A stretch of DNA of 15,947 nucleotides from JAZDLO01 sp043801935 (lineage in GTDB: Bacteria > Actinomycetota > Thermoleophilia > RBG-16-64-13), in contig JAZDLO010000023.1 in NCBI GenBank assembly GCA_043801935.1, positions 1-15,947 on the forward strand, written 5' to 3'. This document shows positions 5,751-13,488 of the stretch, piece after piece. Under the pieces are notes generated by a model. It was not told where the DNA came from. It was given only the letters and a program-made list of their open reading frames with translations, and made no database searches. The position numbers were made by a program, and so were the translations under genes. The stretch's first letter is position 1. Each line of letters opens with the position of its first letter.

Positions 5751-6734
5751 CTAGTTGAAGCGCGGGAACAGATCAAGGGCGTTCCTGCGCAGTACGCCCA
5801 CCTTTTGCTCCTCCGTCAATAGATCCGTACTGCGAAGATCATCCAGCATTTGCTTACCTACGGCCGCCGGAGTAAACGGATAGTCACTCCCGCAGAGCAT
5901 TCTTTCGGGGTTGCCGATCCCCTTGACAGCCGGAAGCTGGACCGGCAAGTTGAAGCCGCCGGCCCCGTCATAGTAGAGGTTGCTCAATTCGGTCTTGACA
6001 TCTGGGGCCTCAAAACCCTCAGGGGCCGTTTTGAAGTGAGCCATCAGCTTCGCGATTCCCTCCATACGGCCTCCCAGAAGCGGGAACAGCGCCCCCATGT
6101 GCGGGCACACGAACTTGATCCCCGGATTACGTTTGAGCGTTCCGTTGAAGATCATGTTTGCCACGGCCCTGGTGGTGTCGAATTGAAACTCGAACAACGG
6201 GTAGGGCACGCCCGCCAACACGTTATCGGGAATAGCTTTGGACTTAACGGGATGAACCGTGACCACCGCGTTTCTTCGGCCGAGCTCGGTGAATACCGGT
6301 TCAAGCTGAGAATCACCCAGGTAGACCCCATTGCTGTTGCTGTAGAACTTGACCCCGTCTGCATGTAGAACGTCGAACGCATACTCGATCTCCGCCAGCG
6401 AAGCGTCCACGTCCGGCATGGGCAAGGTGGCATAGAAGCCAAATCGCTTCGGGTAGGCCGCCACAGCCTCAGCCGCTACTTCATTCGCATCTCGGGCAAG
6501 CGAGCGTGCCGTGCTGTCGTCGCCCCAATGTATGTCCGGTGAGGAGAGGCTCAATACCGCTGCGCCTATGTTCATCCGATCCATATCCTCGACATGTTGC
6601 AGGTAGCTCCAGGGTGGCAGCGCGAAACCATCGGTGAAAAGCAAACCCGTGTCTGTGAGCCATTTCCGATACGAATCCGGTATGTAGTGCGAATGCACAT
6701 CAATCGCCGGAGCATGCTCTGATGCCACGTTCAC
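5751..6734 (-). CDS. amidohydrolase_2 family decarboxylase/hydrolase (ACMSD-like)
   Basis: A 327-residue TIM-barrel enzyme of PF04909, the group containing ACMSD, gamma-resorcylate decarboxylase and 6-methylsalicylate decarboxylase. The N-terminal IDVHSHYIPDSY gives metal ligands His14 and His16; His161 (TVHPV), His212 (CPHMGA) and Asp284 (GSDYPF) complete the site. The HYIPDSYRKWL opening most resembles 6-methylsalicylate-decarboxylase-like proteins. The likely reaction is non-oxidative decarboxylation or hydrolysis of a small aromatic or unsaturated acid. The start is GTG at 6734 with GGAGG eight bases upstream. It is the first gene of a two-gene operon with the following amidohydrolase. 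Its leader holds a 12-base palindrome at 6786-6797. Confidence 0.88.
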   Translation of the reverse strand: MNVASEHAPAIDVHSHYIPDSYRKWLTDTGLLFTDGFALPPWSYLQHVEDMDRMNIGAAVLSLSSPDIHWGDDSTARSLARDANEVAAEAVAAYPKRFGFYATLPMPDVDASLAEIEYAFDVLHADGVKFYSNSNGVYLGDSQLEPVFTELGRRNAVVTVHPVKSKAIPDNVLAGVPYPLFEFQFDTTRAVANMIFNGTLKRNPGIKFVCPHMGALFPLLGGRMEGIAKLMAHFKTAPEGFEAPDVKTELSNLYYDGAGGFNLPVQLPAVKGIGNPERMLCGSDYPFTPAAVGKQMLDDLRSTDLLTEEQKVGVLRRNALDLFPRFN

Positions 6735-6785
6735 GTCAGCAGCCTCCTTTGGATACCGCGTACTTCCGTTTGTTGGGCGCGGAGC

Positions 6786-6797
6786 CGATGATCATCG
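6786..6797. promoter_or_regulatory. 12-base palindrome upstream of the amidohydrolase operon
   Basis: CGATGATCATCG is a perfect palindrome about 52 bases before the GTG of the ACMSD-like gene, in a 156-base gap. It could be an operator for a GntR- or LacI-type regulator, but no regulator gene is nearby and a 12-base palindrome may arise by chance. Confidence 0.25.
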
Positions 6798-6890
6798 ATC
6801 GCATGGGTGGGCCGTTCTTCATGGTACAGCTTTGCTCATGTCGACGGGCGACACCTGGCTAGAAGGACGTTCATATCATGCCACCAGACC

Positions 6891-7490
6891 CTAGGGTGTC
6901 TCGAGCTTCGTAAACACCCAGTCGGTACTCTCCGCCTGTCCATGGCAGCTCCAGCAGGCGCCGTCCTGGCCGACGATCCCCCCATCGGTCCGGTACTCGA
7001 TCCACTGCCAATCGCCATGCTCGGGATCGATACCTTCCACCTTTCGCATGATGGCCACCAGACTCCCTTGGAGCTGTTCCTTGACGATCGTGCTTCCGTC
7101 GGGGAACGGCAAGACGAGCGTCTCATTAGGCGCGATGGTCTCACGCTCCTGATCGATGTAGATATCCGTCAGTCCGTGGGTGCGGCCTTGAACCGGTTCG
7201 GTATTCATCTTCAGCCACTGTCTGTAATCTTCCACATCGGCCAAAGTAGGAAGCCCGGTCGGCCGCGTCGCTGCCGTTGCGGCTTCGGTCGTGGTCGTCG
7301 TGGCAGCTGTGGTCGAGGTGGTCGGGGCGGTCGTGACCGTGGTGGTTGCTGCCGTTGAAGTGGGAGCCCCGGTCGGGGCGGTGGAAGATGACGCGGTGTC
7401 GCCGTCTCCGCATCCTCCCACGAGTCCGATCAGCACGAGTGACGATACGACGATCGCCAGAGCGACCGCTCGCCGTTGGCCTACGTTCAT
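6891..7490 (-). CDS. cytochrome-P460-like heme lipoprotein
   Basis: A 199-residue exported protein. Residues 1-27 are a lipoprotein signal ending LVGGC, with Cys27 the predicted lipid anchor. A Thr/Ala-rich spacer follows (about 32-80, many TTT runs), then a domain with GRTHG, TDIYID, FPDGSTIVKEQL, AIMRKVEG and GDWQWIEY. CWSCH (Cys179, Cys182, His183), the CxxCH site for covalent heme c, is near the C-terminus, followed by DWVFTKLE. Order and spacing fit the cytochrome P460/cytochrome c' beta family, which binds NO or acts on hydroxylamine in some members. The Lys that cross-links heme in true P460 cannot be assigned here. ATG 7490 starts directly at the signal peptide; 25 more in-frame residues upstream look non-coding. 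It runs away from groES, sharing a 254-base intergenic region. Confidence 0.8.
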   Translation of the reverse strand: MNVGQRRAVALAIVVSSLVLIGLVGGCGDGDTASSSTAPTGAPTSTAATTTVTTAPTTSTTAATTTTTEAATAATRPTGLPTLADVEDYRQWLKMNTEPVQGRTHGLTDIYIDQERETIAPNETLVLPFPDGSTIVKEQLQGSLVAIMRKVEGIDPEHGDWQWIEYRTDGGIVGQDGACWSCHGQAESTDWVFTKLETP

Positions 7491-7602
7491 TTTCCAGCAC
7501 CCCCTGCGCCCGTACACGCTTTCGATTCGGATCATCCGCCTTTTGATTCCCGCAGTGCCTGTCATGCCCGATTGCGTTCATCTGAAACCCGGATGCCGAG
7601 GT

Positions 7603-7633
7603 TTGACAGATCCGGATTTGGGGCACACATAAT
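7603..7633 (+). promoter_or_regulatory. sigma-70-type promoter of groES-groEL
   Basis: TTGACA (7603-7608) and CATAAT (7628-7633) are separated by 19 bases, slightly longer than ideal. Transcription would start near 7640, immediately at the CIRCE element, which is the usual arrangement for HrcA-repressed chaperonin promoters. Confidence 0.65.
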
Positions 7634-7640
7634 GAACAAG

Positions 7641-7667
7641 TTGGCACTCGCAGCTAGGAAGTGCCAA
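7641..7667 (+). promoter_or_regulatory. CIRCE operator (HrcA binding site)
   Basis: TTGGCACTC, nine spacer bases, AAGTGCCAA. The consensus is TTAGCACTC-N9-GAGTGCTAA. Eight of nine arm positions pair; the A-to-G change in the left arm is matched by T-to-C in the right arm, so symmetry is kept. The innermost right-arm base is A rather than G. It lies about 80 bases before groES, so heat-shock control by HrcA is expected; hrcA itself is not in the window. Confidence 0.85.
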
Positions 7668-7744
7668 TCCCACCAGAAGGGTCCCATCGCCCGTTCGAGA
7701 CACGAGAGATCCGGCAGACGAACGTTAGTACAGGAGGTTTGCGC

Positions 7745-8038
7745 ATGAAACTAGTGCCACTCGAGGATAGGGTCGTCGTGAAGTTGGTCGAGAAGGAAGA
7801 CAAGACCTCCAGCGGCATCGTTCTTCCCGACACCGCCCAGGAGAAGCCGCAAAAGGCCACGGTCGTGGCGGCAGGGCCCGGAAAGTACGACAACACCGGC
7901 AAGCTTATGCCCATGCCGGTAAAAAAGGGCGACCTGGTCCTTTTCGCCAAATACTCGGGCACCGAGGTCAAGCTTGATGGCGAGGACTATCTAGTGTTGC
8001 GGGCCTCGGACATAGTGGGAGTTCTGCGCAAGGGATAG
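7745..8038 (+). CDS. groES: co-chaperonin GroES (Hsp10)
   Basis: A 97-residue protein of normal length that forms the heptameric lid of the GroEL folding chamber in the cytoplasm. It begins KLVPLEDRVVVKLVE, has the mobile loop DKTSSGIVLPDTAQEKP (about residues 19-35, with the GIVLP segment that docks to GroEL), AAGPGKYDNTG, and ends VLRASDIVGVLRKG. ATG 7745 has AGGAGG eight bases upstream. It is first in the groES-groEL operon behind the CIRCE operator. No irregularity is visible. Confidence 0.98.
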   Translation: MKLVPLEDRVVVKLVEKEDKTSSGIVLPDTAQEKPQKATVVAAGPGKYDNTGKLMPMPVKKGDLVLFAKYSGTEVKLDGEDYLVLRASDIVGVLRKG

Positions 8039-8093
8039 TCCGACCACGGACCTCGGGTGCTGATTCTCTGCTCTAACGAAGGAGACAAGGTTC

Positions 8094-9725
<1,632 letters not shown>

Positions 9726-9744
9726 AGAACGTCTACTCCTTTCG

Positions 9745-9759
9745 GGGCCTATATGGCCC
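9745..9759 (+). terminator. short hairpin after groEL
   Basis: GGGCC-TATAT-GGCCC, a five-pair GC stem about 20 bases after the groEL stop. It has no T-run. It probably acts with the larger hairpin that follows. Confidence 0.35.
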
Positions 9760-9771
9760 GTCAGGAGCACT

Positions 9772-9831
9772 GGGGCCGTCGCAGGCCCGGCGGGCGACCT
9801 TGTGGAGCCCGGCGCGGCCCGCGACGGCCCC
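9772..9831 (+). terminator. large GC-rich stem-loop, probable groESL terminator
   Basis: GGGGCCGTCGC (9772-9782) pairs perfectly with GCGACGGCCCC (9821-9831), enclosing a GC-rich loop that can fold further. The bases after it are ATTATTCT, a weak T-containing tail. The convergent minus-strand gene ends at 9881, so it may serve both directions. Confidence 0.5.
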
Positions 9832-9880
9832 ATTATTCTGGCATTGAGCGGCCCGGTGCACTGCCGCTACCCCTCGCGGG

Positions 9881-10378
9881 CTATATCGGGGCGGCGAGGC
9901 AGGCGGAGACCACCAACATCGGAAACCCCACTAAGAAGGCACTGAAATACCAGATCCCAGTGCGAGGCAAACCGGCAAGAAGTCTGTACAGCCAGCCTCC
10001 GAACACCGACATGGCCACGAGAAGTATCCCCATCACAGCCCAGTCTGCCAATTCGGGAGTCCCAAATCGACCGAGCAGGGCAACGCCGACTAAGACACCG
10101 GCCACTATGATCAGCGAGACCAGGTAGGCTCCCACTTTTCTTAGCCAGCCCACCTCGTCTCCCTGGGAATCCGACCGTTCCTCCCGGGTAGATCCGGTCT
10201 GGTGGGCGAGGGCGGCCCGGACCTGAGCGGCCTGCTTGCAGGCTTCGTCGAGGGCGACCCTGATCTCCTCTTTGGTCTTCCTGGGGAAGCTCTCCTGCAT
10301 CCTCTCCAGTTGGTCGAGGAGAACACCCAGTCCAACATCACTGCTGTTAAACGTGGCGTCCGATTCGCCAGGTTGCAT
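9881..10378 (-). CDS. small membrane protein with cytosolic helical N-terminus
   Basis: A 165-residue protein of no family I recognise. Residues 1-80 are polar and partly helical (LGVLLDQLERMQESF, EEIRVALDEACKQAAQVRAAL), a possible coiled coil. Three hydrophobic segments follow: about 82-103, 112-136 and 142-163. The last ends at the C-terminus (ACLAAPI). The layout suggests a small oligomeric membrane protein, with the short charged linker REERSDSQGDE before the first helix. ATG 10378 has GAGG eight bases upstream. The open frame runs on far upstream, but that part is antisense to the SDR gene and lacks a membrane or helical character. It is divergent from the SDR across 207 bases. Confidence 0.75.
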   Translation of the reverse strand: MQPGESDATFNSSDVGLGVLLDQLERMQESFPRKTKEEIRVALDEACKQAAQVRAALAHQTGSTREERSDSQGDEVGWLRKVGAYLVSLIIVAGVLVGVALLGRFGTPELADWAVMGILLVAMSVFGGWLYRLLAGLPRTGIWYFSAFLVGFPMLVVSACLAAPI

Positions 10379-10532
10379 TCCACACCCCTCTCCCCCCGCC
10401 TGCGGGTTCCAACTCCTCCAGCACGCATCATAGGAGCCCACAGGACAAAGAGGAAGTAATCGGTGCTCATGAGCGCATTGCCTGGACCGTCGCGACCGAA
10501 TCCCATACACTGGCATCGTCTGGTAAATCCTG

Positions 10533-10561
10533 CCCGCGCCGACGCTCTTCGCCGGCGCGGG
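10533..10561 (+). promoter_or_regulatory. leader stem-loop before the SDR gene
   Basis: CCCGCGCCG (10533-10541) pairs with CGGCGCGGG (10553-10561) around an 11-base loop, 24 bases before the GTG of the SDR. Its strength and position suggest an RNA structure in the leader that could limit translation, or a terminator/attenuator. No ligand-sensing fold is evident, and there is no U-run. Confidence 0.4.
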
Positions 10562-10585
10562 GCACGAGACAGAAGGCGGAACATC

Positions 10586-11422
10586 GTGGGGATCTTGACC
10601 GGGAAAACATGCGTCATCACCGGCGGGGCGGGTAGCGTCGGCCTCGCCAGCGCTGTTCTTCTCTTGGAGGAAGGCGCGAGGATCATGCTGGTCGACTCGG
10701 ATTCGGAAGGGCTGCTCCGGGCCGCTGCGACCTTGGCCGCCACCGCTTCGAGCGGCGCGGCCGCGACCTCGGGGACCGTCGCTTCGAGCGCCGCCGGCCT
10801 GGGCCCCGGACCCGTCACCGACCGAGTGGCCGCTGTATGCGCGGATGTCTCCGACTCCGCAGACACGCAGCGCTACCTGGACGACACGGTCCGCCGCTGG
10901 GGCAAGATCGACGTCCTCTTCAGCCACGCGGGTATCGCGGGCGTCATCAAGCCGGTCACGGAGTATCCGGAGGAGGTGTTCGACGCAGTCATGGCCGTCA
11001 ATGTCCGCGGTTCTTTCCTTGCCTGCAAGTACGGGCTGCCCCGGATGAACGACGGCGGCAGCGTGATCATCACCTCGAGCATCATGGGTGTGACGGCCGA
11101 TCCCGGCGCCTCCGCCTACGCCACCTCCAAGCATGCGCTCATCGGGTTGGCCCGGGTGGTGGCCAAAGAGGCGGCCGGCCGCGCTATCCGCGTCAACGTC
11201 CTGGCACCGGGCCCTATCGACAACCCCTTCCAATCCGCCATCGAGGAGCGGCTCACCGAAGTGGTAGGGCAGGACGGCACGGAGATGCTCGACCATGCCA
11301 TCGCCCTGGGCCGTCACGGACGACCGGAGGAGATAGCTCAGATGGTCCTCTTCCTGGCCTCCGACCGGAGCAGTTTCTCCACCGGCAGCGTCTTCATGGT
11401 CGACGGCGGCATGGGGATCTGA
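10586..11422 (+). CDS. short-chain dehydrogenase/reductase (SDR)
   Basis: A 278-residue NAD(P)-dependent oxidoreductase of the classical SDR family. The nucleotide motif is TGGAGSVG (12-19), with Ser where Gly is usual at its sixth position. Asp37 at the end of strand 2 (MLVDSD) suggests NAD rather than NADP. The NNAG equivalent is SHAG (113-116). Ser165 (ITSSI), Tyr178 and Lys182 (YATSK) are the catalytic residues, so the active site is complete, and the C-terminus STGSVFMVDGGMGI is typical. An Ala/Ser/Thr-rich insertion occupies about residues 46-78, between strand 2 and the ADVSD strand. I prefer GTG 10586: the family begins right before this motif, and a GGCGGA site precedes it by five bases. 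A 41-residue extension to 10463 would read through the leader hairpin. Confidence 0.88.
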   Translation: MGILTGKTCVITGGAGSVGLASAVLLLEEGARIMLVDSDSEGLLRAAATLAATASSGAAATSGTVASSAAGLGPGPVTDRVAAVCADVSDSADTQRYLDDTVRRWGKIDVLFSHAGIAGVIKPVTEYPEEVFDAVMAVNVRGSFLACKYGLPRMNDGGSVIITSSIMGVTADPGASAYATSKHALIGLARVVAKEAAGRAIRVNVLAPGPIDNPFQSAIEERLTEVVGQDGTEMLDHAIALGRHGRPEEIAQMVLFLASDRSSFSTGSVFMVDGGMGI

Positions 11423-11552
11423 GGGCAGACGGCATGCTGTCCTCGGGGAATGCCACCACCGGCCTCTTCAGCTCACCACTCCAGCGAAAGACATCCACGA
11501 AGCAAACGTTGTAGCGCCTTCCGGATCCGGGCACTTTCGCCCCAATACCAGC

Positions 11553-11575
11553 GCACGCCAAGCCCTTAGGCGTGC
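11553..11575 (+). promoter_or_regulatory. inverted repeat and possible -10 box before the kinase gene
   Basis: GCACGCC (11553-11559) pairs with GGCGTGC (11569-11575). Twenty bases later TACAAT (11596-11601) resembles a -10 element, with transcription expected near 11608 and the kinase start at 11660. I see no good -35 hexamer, so an activator or different sigma factor may be needed. The repeat lies where a -35 or operator would be. Confidence 0.35.
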
Positions 11576-11659
11576 ACCTCCACCCTCACGAGCGATACAA
11601 TGGAGGTGCGGCTTCGGAAGAGGACGTTTCGCCAGGGCGCGAAGCAGGGGGAGGGCCAC

Positions 11660-13345
11660 GTGGAGAGCCTCGTCGGGCGCACGCTCGGAAAGTATGAGCT
11701 CACCGCCATGATCGGCGGTGGCGGGATGGCGACGGTCTACAGGGCCCGCCACCCCGGCCTCGATCAGCAGGTCGCCGTGAAGATACTCCACCCGTTCCTC
11801 TCCACCGACGAGTCCTTCGTCGACCGCTTTCGGCGCGAAGCCCACGCAGTCGCCGCTTTGCGCCACCCCAACATCGTGCGTGTGCTGGACTCCGACCATG
11901 AGGACCACTTGTACTACATGGTGATGGAGTACATCGGCGGCCCCACACTGTCCACGGTGCTCGCGGGACGAAGGGCCGGCGGAGGATTATCGCTCCCTGA
12001 GATCGGCCGGATCTTCCCCCCGCTCTGTGGCGCCATCGATTACGCGGCCAGCCGGGGAATGGTGCACCGGGATATCAAGCCGGCAAATATCATCATGTCT
12101 GACGATGGGGAGCCTATCCTCACCGACTACGGTATCGCGAAGATCATCGGCTCGACCTCGCTCACCTCGCCGGGGACGGTGGTCGGCTCGGCGCACTACA
12201 TGTCTCCGGAGCAGGCGCAGGGCCAGGAGTGCGACGTGCGGTCCGACCTGTATTCGCTCGGCATAGTGCTTTTCGAATGCCTGGCGGGAGTCGTACCCTT
12301 CGACGGGGACACGACGGTGACAGTGCTGGTCAAGCACATATCCGCGCCGGTCCCGTCGATCCGCGCTCTGCGTCCGAATCTCCCCCCCGCCCTCGAGCCC
12401 ATGCTCGCTCGCGCGCTTGCGAAACTGCCAAGGGACCGCTACGAGATGGGGGCTATCTTCGCCGAGGAACTCCTGGTCGCCCTCAATCCGAGCAAGTCCG
12501 TCCCCGCGGTGACCGAGCTGGTAGCGTCGGCCGCCCCTCCGGCGACACCCATTCCGCCTCCGTCGCCCGCGACGCCTCCATCGACGCCCACCCCGCCTCC
12601 GCTGCCCGCGACACCTCCGGAGGCACCGCCCCCGCTCCCACCTCCACCGCCGACCTCCACCTCGGTCGAACAGCCCGTGGTCGGAGCAATCGGTCTCGAG
12701 GCCGCGGCCGAGCCGGTCCTGGCCGAGCCTCCCTCGGTGACGGCGGCGGCGCAATGGGAAACGCCCCCACTCTCTCCGCCCCCGCCTCCGCCGGCGCCTC
12801 CGCCTGCGCCGACGCGGGCCGAGTTCATCGCGTCTCCCCAGGGAACAGCGCCGTTCGGCCAATACGATCTCCAAGCGACTGAGGCTTCGGCCGCGCCGTA
12901 CCCGGGAGTTCCGAGCGCCGCCGATGCGCGCGGCGGGGCACCGCCCGGGCGCCGGAACCGCAGGCGGATCATCATCGTGGCCGCATTGTCGGTAGTCTTG
13001 GTCGCAGCCATCGGGACGGGGGCATCCCTGGCTTTTCGGGGCGGGGCCGCTACCCCAGAAGACTTCGTCACGACGACCGGCACGACGCTCCAGTCGACGA
13101 CGACCTCCGCTCCCACTACGTCAACGACGGTGAATCCGACCACGACCACCACCCCCGGTACATCGACGACCTTGAGGCCGACGACGACCTCCACCCCCGC
13201 TACATCGACCACCGTGAAGTCGACGACGACGACGAAAAGGACGGCGACAACGAAGAAGCCGACGACCACCACCAAACCGACCAGCCCACCGGGGACTATC
13301 GGTCCGGGGACCACCAGTCCGCCGGGAACGATCGGCCCGGGGTAG
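11660..13345 (+). CDS. transmembrane Ser/Thr protein kinase (PknB-like) with Thr-rich extracellular tail
   Basis: A 561-residue Hanks-type kinase. The N-terminal kinase domain (about 10-285) has GGGGMATVYRA, Lys41 (VAVKIL), Glu60, HRDIKPANI (Asp138, Asn143), DYG (156-158) in place of DFG, and YMSPEQAQ. All catalytic residues are present. A Pro/Ala-rich linker follows (about 295-430). Residues 437-459 (IIIVAALSVVLVAAIGTGA) form the single membrane helix after an RRNRR positive cluster. The outside part, about 470-561, is Thr-rich, built of 14-residue repeats and ending in two copies of TSPPGTIGPG. There are no PASTA domains, so it does not read muropeptides in the known way. I chose GTG 11660 because GGAGG is five bases before it; ATG 11600 would add 20 residues and overlaps the TACAAT promoter-like box. 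Confidence 0.9.
   Translation: MESLVGRTLGKYELTAMIGGGGMATVYRARHPGLDQQVAVKILHPFLSTDESFVDRFRREAHAVAALRHPNIVRVLDSDHEDHLYYMVMEYIGGPTLSTVLAGRRAGGGLSLPEIGRIFPPLCGAIDYAASRGMVHRDIKPANIIMSDDGEPILTDYGIAKIIGSTSLTSPGTVVGSAHYMSPEQAQGQECDVRSDLYSLGIVLFECLAGVVPFDGDTTVTVLVKHISAPVPSIRALRPNLPPALEPMLARALAKLPRDRYEMGAIFAEELLVALNPSKSVPAVTELVASAAPPATPIPPPSPATPPSTPTPPPLPATPPEAPPPLPPPPPTSTSVEQPVVGAIGLEAAAEPVLAEPPSVTAAAQWETPPLSPPPPPPAPPPAPTRAEFIASPQGTAPFGQYDLQATEASAAPYPGVPSAADARGGAPPGRRNRRRIIIVAALSVVLVAAIGTGASLAFRGGAATPEDFVTTTGTTLQSTTTSAPTTSTTVNPTTTTTPGTSTTLRPTTTSTPATSTTVKSTTTTKRTATTKKPTTTTKPTSPPGTIGPGTTSPPGTIGPG
13091..13258 (+). repeat. 42-base (14-residue) tandem repeats in the kinase tail
   Basis: Three units in register, 13091-13132, 13133-13174 and 13175-13216, encode QSTTTSAPTTSTTV, NPTTTTTPGTSTTL and RPTTTSTPATSTTV. 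A fourth, 13217-13258, is degenerate (KSTTTTKRTATTKK). Codon 1-2 and the STT core stay fixed while others drift. Such sequence is prone to unit gain and loss. Confidence 0.7.
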
Positions 13346-13414
13346 ACGGTGATCTCTCGGTGGCTGGCCGGCCTAGCAGGGGCCTCCGTTCCCTGGCCGC
13401 GGGAGCCCCAACCC

Positions 13415-13447
13415 TTGACAGGTCCCCTCGAGTCGTTCAGTCTAGAC
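13415..13447 (+). promoter_or_regulatory. possible promoter/operator region of the second SLH gene
   Basis: TTGACA at 13415-13420 is a consensus -35 box, but no -10 box at 16-18 bases is convincing. The palindrome GTCTAGAC (13440-13447) lies 41 bases before the start and resembles the GTCTATAC arm found before the first SLH gene. A regulator site shared by both is possible. Confidence 0.3.
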
Positions 13448-13488
13448 GCTAGAGTCCACTCCAGGCGCTACGGAGAAGTGGAGGAACG

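Noticed and set aside
4761..6368. Plus-strand frames of 283 and 172 codons
   Set aside because: Antisense to the two amidohydrolases, which have complete active sites.
9881..11317. Long minus-strand open frame of 478 codons
   Set aside because: Only its last 165 codons (from ATG 10378) look like protein; the rest is antisense to the SDR gene and has no domain or ribosome site.
13091..13258. Regular repeats considered as CRISPR
   Set aside because: Units are in coding frame without unique spacers and encode Thr-rich peptide.
11987..13314. Two long minus-strand frames opposite the kinase
   Set aside because: Arg/Gly- and Val-rich shadow of the Pro- and Thr-rich coding sequence.
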